Assembly: GCA_026770575.1 (NCBI GenBank) | Contig: MU657544.1 | Coordinates: 38,070-50,386, forward strand | Direction of reading: 5' to 3' | DNA from: Pelagophyceae sp. CCMP2097 | Lineage: Eukaryota; Sar; Pelagophyceae | DNA: 12,317 nucleotides | Translations under genes and position numbers: made by a program | Shown here: one piece after another, positions 10,701 through 12,317 of the stretch | How the letters are laid out: each line of letters starts with the position of its first letter | Position numbering within the stretch: the first letter of the stretch is position 1 | The notes under the pieces: model-generated | What the model was told of the DNA's origin: nothing | The model's database searches: none | What the model saw: only the letters and a program-made list of their open reading frames with translations

Positions 10701-11307
10701 ACCGCGACAGACGAAACCGGAGCCGGGCGAATGGGCTCCTGGGGGACGAGCTGAGCCCCAAAATGCATGGAACCCGCTAGGTGGGTGCGGCTGACGTATT
10801 CGGACCGGAAGCGCAACCGCGTGCTGGACCGCGGCGCCGTGGCGATATCCGTCGAGATTTTGCCCGCCGACGAGGCGCTGCTCAAGCCGGCGGGCCACGG
10901 CCGGTCGGAGCCGAACACGAACCCGGTGCTGCCGCCGACGGCGGACCGGCTCTCGTTCTCTTACAATCCGTTTGCAATCTTCTCGGCCATGTAAGTGGCC
11001 GCGCGCCAGTGGGCAAACGAAGCGCGCCCCGAGAGGCGCCGGCGGCAGAGGCGAGGAAAGTCGTGAGCGAAATCACAGAGGCTCGAGATGGACCAAAGAC
11101 ACATCGGGCGGCCGTCCTCTGCGGACCGCGCCGGACGCTCCTCGAAGCGCCTCGACGCGCCGTCGTAGGCTGGGCCCGAAGCTAGCGTTCCAGATCGCGT
11201 GCTGCGTCTGCTGCGTTTTGCTCATCGTCGTCATCGGCGTGCTGGGGTCATACTTTACGAGCGTGTTTTCCGTCCTCGAGTCGCTCGGCCTCGCGCAGCG
11301 GAGGTAA
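895..11307 (+). CDS. Ferlin, multi-C2-domain tail-anchored membrane-fusion protein (23 exons, 2,001 aa)
   Basis: Exons: 895-942, 1033-1125, 1284-1409, 1496-1551, 1608-1701, 1819-2270, 2720-3686, 4264-4955, 5063-5156, 5702-6019, 6200-6306, 6497-6551, 6799-6939, 7030-7137, 7196-8290, 8383-8531, 8886-8901, 9290-9607, 9666-9791, 9892-10037, 10192-10647, 10781-10990, 11169-11307. They join without a frame break to a TAA at 11305-11307. The ATG sits in a Kozak-like gcgccATGG. Family identity rests on ferlin-specific landmarks in the right order: GYLKLSITVLGP (FerI), LYGAP then YRGRLLLS after C2C, LPDVCIYL and CYARVPA, DWW and FKGVIRVL before C2F, VQGSLQLWV before C2G, KQKTDVHWR inside C2G, AGHGRSEPNTNP, and a C-terminal membrane helix. 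Ferlins place their C2 domains in the cytosol and drive Ca2+-dependent vesicle fusion; the cargo in algae is unknown. Least certain junctions: the end of exon 6 (2264, 2267 or 2270), ends of exons 7, 8, 9, 13 and 21, and start of exon 10. Confidence 0.9.
1819..2270 (+). other. Ferlin exon 6: C2A domain (aa 140-290)
   Basis: An acidic leader (LPDDFDSDDSDAE) is followed from about residue 161 by MLEVHIFRARSLMLPGKPVV, DAYATLAV, KKT-like KQKTQIVPKT, APNFDAKFQIPV, a strand LRLLLKV, and a final strand EVEVFMRWHYD. The start and spacing match C2A of animal ferlins, which also begins near MLRV. Loop 3 reads KNRGILQNATIG and lacks the Asp pair, so strong Ca2+ binding is unlikely. Possible exon ends at 2264 (GC donor), 2267 (GTCGTG) and 2270 (GTGCGG) all keep the frame; the last has the donor word most common in this gene. 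Confidence 0.75.
2271..2719 (+). repeat. Ferlin intron 6 (449 nt) with a 24-base tandem repeat and read-through frame
   Basis: It ends ccgcgtag before exon 7. A 16-base word, cgatggacctcgacgg, occurs at 2473-2488 and again at 2497-2512, a period of 24. Downstream (2530-2563) lies a word of the form gagtccgtcctcgg followed by a gcggccctctcgg block, which has diverged relatives in intron 9. The frame of exon 6 runs through the whole intron without a stop until 2734-2736, producing an Arg-rich sequence with no C2 or FerI resemblance, so I treat it as non-coding. Confidence 0.7.
2720..3686 (+). other. Ferlin exon 7: C2B plus FerI, and start of C2C (aa 290-612)
   Basis: After an Ala/Leu helix and a charged helix (DETREARVMMAEKR) comes the best-conserved C2, from about residue 382: YQIQVHILECRDL, DLNGLSDPYARV, KKTRVIPK, VFDETLFFNF, AIFDYDAFSQHDLIG. 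The Asp residues of loops 1 and 3 (SDPY; FDYDAFSQHD) are present, so this domain is the strongest Ca2+ candidate. FerI follows at about 495-530, with GYLKLSITVLGPCDE almost as in animal ferlins. C2C begins near residue 557 (FCYLVVYVWQAQDLP) and is cut by intron 7. The donor is most likely GTTAAA at 3687, which gives LAP then VFHEEL across the junction, like the usual NPVFNEEL. GTTAAG at 3660 is an in-frame alternative. Confidence 0.85.
3687..4263 (+). repeat. Ferlin intron 7 (577 nt), built of degenerate GC-rich repeats
   Basis: The word ccgactgcg occurs exactly at 3835, 3857, 3880, 4000 and 4022, so copies sit about 22 bases apart in two clusters. A second module, caccctattgagtcccagg and variants followed by cggccccgag, starts at 3950, 4041 and 4103. 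Alternation of these modules with cccgagacgggcc words makes most of the intron from about 3760 to 4180 repetitive. It has no coding bias, although one frame stays open and spells Arg/Pro/Thr-rich peptide. The acceptor is caatag at 4263. Confidence 0.75.
4264..5156 (+). other. Ferlin exons 8-9: rest of C2C, degenerate C2-like segment, FerB-like strip (aa 613-874)
   Basis: Exon 8 opens VFHEELWIPV and continues GLWDYNSFSKDKP (C2C loop 3 with Asp and Asn), then WHNLYGAPLGVQG and YRGRLLLSMEV, which are hallmark ferlin motifs after C2C. From about residue 756 a C2-like segment reads YHLRVFAVLGTGLPVF and VSIGNHFVDLPF, matching the region just before FerA in animals. It then passes straight to LPDVCIYL and, in exon 9, VLRVCYARVPA, the FerB-like strip. 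The FerA helices normally between these are absent. The exon 8 donor is ambiguous: GC at 4956 (GCGCTT) keeps a natural sequence, while GTs at 4935 and 4938 also keep frame. Intron 8 ends cccctcag at 5062. Confidence 0.75.
5157..5701 (+). repeat. Ferlin intron 9 (545 nt), degenerate repeats related to introns 6 and 7
   Basis: The word cctcgac recurs at 5261, 5272, 5297 and 5336. Two diverged copies of a longer block begin aagtccgtctttgg (about 5309) and gaatccgtcttcg (about 5397), each followed by acccgagac. Words of the form gggcctc recur around 5421, 5454, 5512 and 5701. The last overlaps the proposed acceptor gag at 5701, so the first few codons of exon 10 may themselves be repeat-derived, and the true acceptor is uncertain. 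The proposed donor is GTGTCGG after TGGTGT. Confidence 0.65.
5702..7137 (+). other. Ferlin exons 10-14: pre-C2D region and C2D domain (aa 875-1117)
   Basis: Exon 10 carries SIRGVCGAWFW, like the post-FerB strand of animal ferlins, then jumps at residue 964 to C2D: YCLRVYVYQARNLPASD. Across the next junctions come ASGLLDPYVKVRF, SPVFYETLQ then FHEEL, VVVQ then VWDHDNFSKN, and GAELLVAALIP. Residue spacing matches dysferlin C2D at every junction only if introns 10, 11 and 12 use GC donors (GCGCGC at 6020, GCGCCG at 6307, GCGCGG at 6552). The loop-1 DPY and loop-3 WDHDN acidic residues suggest Ca2+ binding. The whole DysF insertion is absent. Introns are 180, 190, 247, 90 and 58 bases; intron 13 may instead start at GTGCGT, 6946. 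The 90- to 250-base introns show no coding signal. Confidence 0.85.
7196..8290 (+). other. Ferlin exon 15: C2E, acidic linker and pre-C2F region (aa 1118-1482)
   Basis: This is the longest exon. It continues from AWLE into VTSLGVRQLQGLPL and EPYVRMDV, the C2E domain, which in the family lacks Ca2+ ligands, ending near LLGACFIDLG. About 75 residues rich in Glu, Asp and Ala follow (roughly 1236-1309), probably disordered. The region before C2F is strongly ferlin-like: GRDWWVEEGGKELEAFLKTK, then PVYRGK, IVGYFKGVIRVL and RPPQEYT. The exon ends at a GC donor (ACT then GCGCGT at 8291), which restores the exact family spacing QEYT then VRLYVIRG. Intron 15 is 92 bases with a T-rich 3' half. Confidence 0.9.
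8532..8885 (+). other. Ferlin intron 16 (354 nt)
   Basis: The donor lies in a short direct repeat: gtccgaggc occurs at 8532 and again 12 bases later. The rest is purine-rich and GC-rich without coding bias, and ends gcgctag at 8885. An open frame through its first 220 bases encodes an Arg/Ser/Gly-rich peptide that does not continue C2F. Confidence 0.6.
8902..9289 (+). repeat. Ferlin intron 17 (388 nt) with direct and tandem repeats
   Basis: Three head-to-tail copies of a 20-21 base unit starting atggccgagtgc (or atggtcgagtgc) begin at 9083, 9103 and 9124. A word gggagaccgcca occurs near 8984 and 9030. An imperfect 33-base block with agtcgggagcggctcgc or agtcgtgagcggctcgct recurs near 8945 and 9170. 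The intron ends with two ctatag words 22 bases apart; the second, at 9289, is the acceptor that keeps the frame. Confidence 0.7.
9666..10037 (+). other. Ferlin exons 19-20: C2G domain (aa 1644-1734)
   Basis: The spliced product reads VRIICWKSKDVPFE, MGDYYCQFQLG, KQKTDVHWRCRKG then ASWNWRICIPVELP, LAIQLWDQDVFKWND and VLGDSQIDLYRW. This is one of the most conserved ferlin blocks: KQKTDVH and NWR are nearly invariant from animals to protists. Loop-3 acidic residues (WDQD and ND) are present. Intron 19 has a GTAAGC donor and the triplicated acceptor described separately. Exon 20 ends within a Trp codon before GTGCGA. Confidence 0.88.
9820..9894 (+). repeat. Three tandem 25-base units, each with a splice-acceptor core
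   Basis: Units start at 9820, 9845 and 9870 with aattcctat and end cttctagg. They are AT-rich inside a GC-rich gene. Each holds a polypyrimidine-like cttctag acceptor; only the last (AG at 9890-9891) leads in frame into ASWNWR of C2G. The first two would add 50 or 25 bases and break the frame. Confidence 0.85.
10192..10990 (+). other. Ferlin exons 21-22: charged linker and pre-membrane motif (aa 1734-1956)
   Basis: After FLKAYQEQKSIEVFKTIND the sequence becomes low complexity: an acidic block (SDSEDEDDEEAP), an Ala/Pro/Asp stretch, a Lys run of six followed by three Gln, another Ala/Asp block, and MYFVSQLKDMVGLGDL. Exon 22 returns to conserved ferlin sequence, WVRLTYSDRK, RGAVAISVEILP and PAGHGRSEPNTNPVLPP, then FSYNPFAIFSAM. 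The last part equals the conserved Asn-Pro and F-x-x-P-Y/F motif just before the membrane in animal ferlins. The exon 21 donor is probably GC at 10648 (CA then GCGCGC); GT at 10660 is an alternative. Exon 22 ends in a GTAAGT donor. Confidence 0.8.
11169..11307 (+). other. Ferlin exon 23: C-terminal transmembrane anchor and short tail (aa 1956-2001)
   Basis: After LGPK comes one hydrophobic helix, about residues 1961-1985 (AFQIACCVCCVLLIVVIGVL), with four Cys, two of them as CC pairs near the cytosolic face and possibly palmitoylated. A tail of about 16 residues ends LAQRR before TAA. Such an anchor puts all C2 domains in the cytosol and the tail in the vesicle lumen or outside the cell. The stop overlaps a good donor word (AG then GTAAGC), but the length of the tail fits the family, so I call the stop real. 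Confidence 0.85.
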
Positions 11308-11353
11308 GCATTAAGGCCAGCGACGCCACGTTTAGTACATGGCGAGCCCGGGC

Positions 11354-12053
11354 TCACGCGGCGTCGCTGGCGAGCTTGACGAGGGTGTCCATCACGGCGA
11401 TGTGGCCTTGAGCACGTCGCGGGGAAGCTCGTCGTACTGCTTTATTAACTCTTTTGACGCCGCGACCTCCTTCTCGCCGCCCGCCGGCGAAAAGTTGTTG
11501 TTGAACCTAGATGCCGCGAGCTCACGGGGCGGGGGGATGGCAGGAGAGAACGTACGCGGCCATGTCGAGGAACTGCAAGTGCGTAACAGCTTCCTCGCGC
11601 GCCTCGAGCGCCGCCAGCTCGTCGCCGTTGGGCATCGCCCGAGCGCTCGGCGTACGACCTAGAGGTACGGTCACTTGCGATCACCCGTGCGTCGCGTCTT
11701 GACGAACTGGCATTCCACGACGGTTTCCGGCTTGTGTCCCCGGCGCGGTGGCGGACCGGGGCAGCGGTTTCGCGTTCTTCGACCAGCAGTCCGACAGCGG
11801 CGGCGTGATGAGGATCGCGCCTTCAAACGGCGCCCATCGAGGCGGACGACGAGACTCTTTAGAAGGACTCACGTATGGCGTCCCACTTGCGATTCTCAAT
11901 CAGCCCGGGCACCGGGTCGAGCTGGCGCCGCGCCTTTTCCACGTGCGCGAAAAGGTCTGCGAGGTCGCTCGGCAGCACCGGGCCGTCGGCGCGCGCGACG
12001 CGGGGCGCGACCAACGCCGGAGCCGAGACGAGAAGCGTGCGCCGCCCGACGTT
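11354..12053 (-). CDS. PsbQ-like thylakoid lumenal protein (4 exons, broken frame, 5' end unresolved)
   Basis: Exons on the minus strand: up to about 12053-11873, 11820-11757, 11658-11556 and 11506-11354. Introns of 52, 98 and 49 bases have donors GTGAGT, GTCCGC and GTACGT. The first exon has a twin-Arg, a hydrophobic stretch and an AxA-type site, RRTLLVSAPALVAPRVARAD, the signature of Tat-pathway delivery to the thylakoid lumen. The mature part continues with KARRQLDPVPGLIENRKWDA, ILITPPLSDCW, SYAERSGDA, NGDELAALEAREEAVTHLQF and ELIKQYDELP, ending VMDTLVKLASDAA. The pattern of helices with a central W-D-x-(I/V)-R and a PP fits PsbQ-like lumenal proteins that stabilise photosystem II. The frame must shift by one base at 12045-12047, 11630-11632 and 11406-11407, each in a G or C run. 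Sequencing error or a pseudogene are both possible. It converges on the ferlin gene with 46 bases between stops. Confidence 0.6.
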
Positions 12054-12317
12054 TCACCGGGCCGCCCTCGGCCACTGGACCCTGCTTGCTTAAGAGAGCG
12101 TTTTTTTAAGAATGTCGGCAGTTGCACCGACCCAGGGCCTTCCGCTATTGCGCGCCACTGGGGGCCCCTCCGAGCGTGCTAGGGGGCTTATAGGGCGGGT
12201 CTGGGGCTGGGCTGGGCCCTGCCAAAGCGGCTGCGTCTCCGGCGCCCAACTTGGGGCTGCAGAGGACGCGGGGTGGTGCACTTTGGAAAAAGTGCTAATC
12301 GCGGCGCCGCGGATGGT
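12054..12317. other. Probable 5' region of the lumenal-protein gene
   Basis: An in-frame TGA at 12056-12054 closes the supported frame, and no clear signal peptide or plastid transit exon is readable beyond it. A T-run at 12110-12116 and GC-rich sequence without coding bias follow. The missing N-terminal presequence is either in an exon I cannot recognise here or lies beyond the window. Confidence 0.4.
12187..12196 (-). promoter_or_regulatory. Possible TATA-like element of the lumenal-protein gene
   Basis: The minus strand reads gccctataag, identical to the 10-mer at 661-670 before the ferlin gene, and lies about 140 bases upstream of the recognisable coding part. It is a plausible TATA element but untested. 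Confidence 0.3.

Noticed and set aside
11301..11310. Donor-like AG then GTAAGC over the ferlin stop codon, suggesting a further exon
   Set aside because: The membrane helix and short tail already match the family end, and a recognisable minus-strand gene begins within 50 bases.

Overview
The window is nuclear DNA of a GC-rich, plastid-bearing eukaryotic alga. The reasons are one 2,000-residue gene split by 22 spliceosomal introns, dense G/C at third codon positions, and a neighbour whose protein carries a twin-arginine thylakoid-lumen signal. A stramenopile (for example a pelagophyte) or a haptophyte fits best; I cannot name the species from sequence alone.

Layout. (1) Positions 1-402, plus strand: the 3' end of an unrecognised gene with a long acidic C-terminal tail. 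(2) Positions 403-894: intergenic DNA with a possible TATA-like element. (3) Positions 895-11307, plus strand: a complete ferlin gene, rebuilt here as 23 exons joining in frame to 2,001 codons plus stop. Ferlins are tail-anchored membrane proteins with many C2 domains that act in Ca2+-dependent membrane fusion and repair. In order the protein has an extra N-terminal C2, C2A, C2B with FerI, C2C, a degenerate C2-like segment, a short FerB-like strip, C2D, C2E, an acidic linker, C2F, C2G, a charged low-complexity linker, the conserved pre-membrane motif and one transmembrane helix. The four-helix FerA region and the DysF domain of animal ferlins are missing. (4) Positions 11308-11353: a very short convergent spacer. 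(5) Positions 11354 to about 12053, minus strand: a four-exon gene for a PsbQ-like lumenal protein; its frame breaks at three short G/C runs. (6) The remaining 260 bases probably hold its 5' end and promoter.

The most unusual features are in the introns. Many donors are GC rather than GT, with five fixed by alignment to the ferlin family. Every one of 25 acceptors is AG followed by G. Three long introns hold related, decayed repeat families, one intron ends in a triplicated acceptor, and one exon is only 16 bases. The three genes have no obvious shared function. No new multi-gene system is visible; the interest is in ferlin architecture and intron biology.
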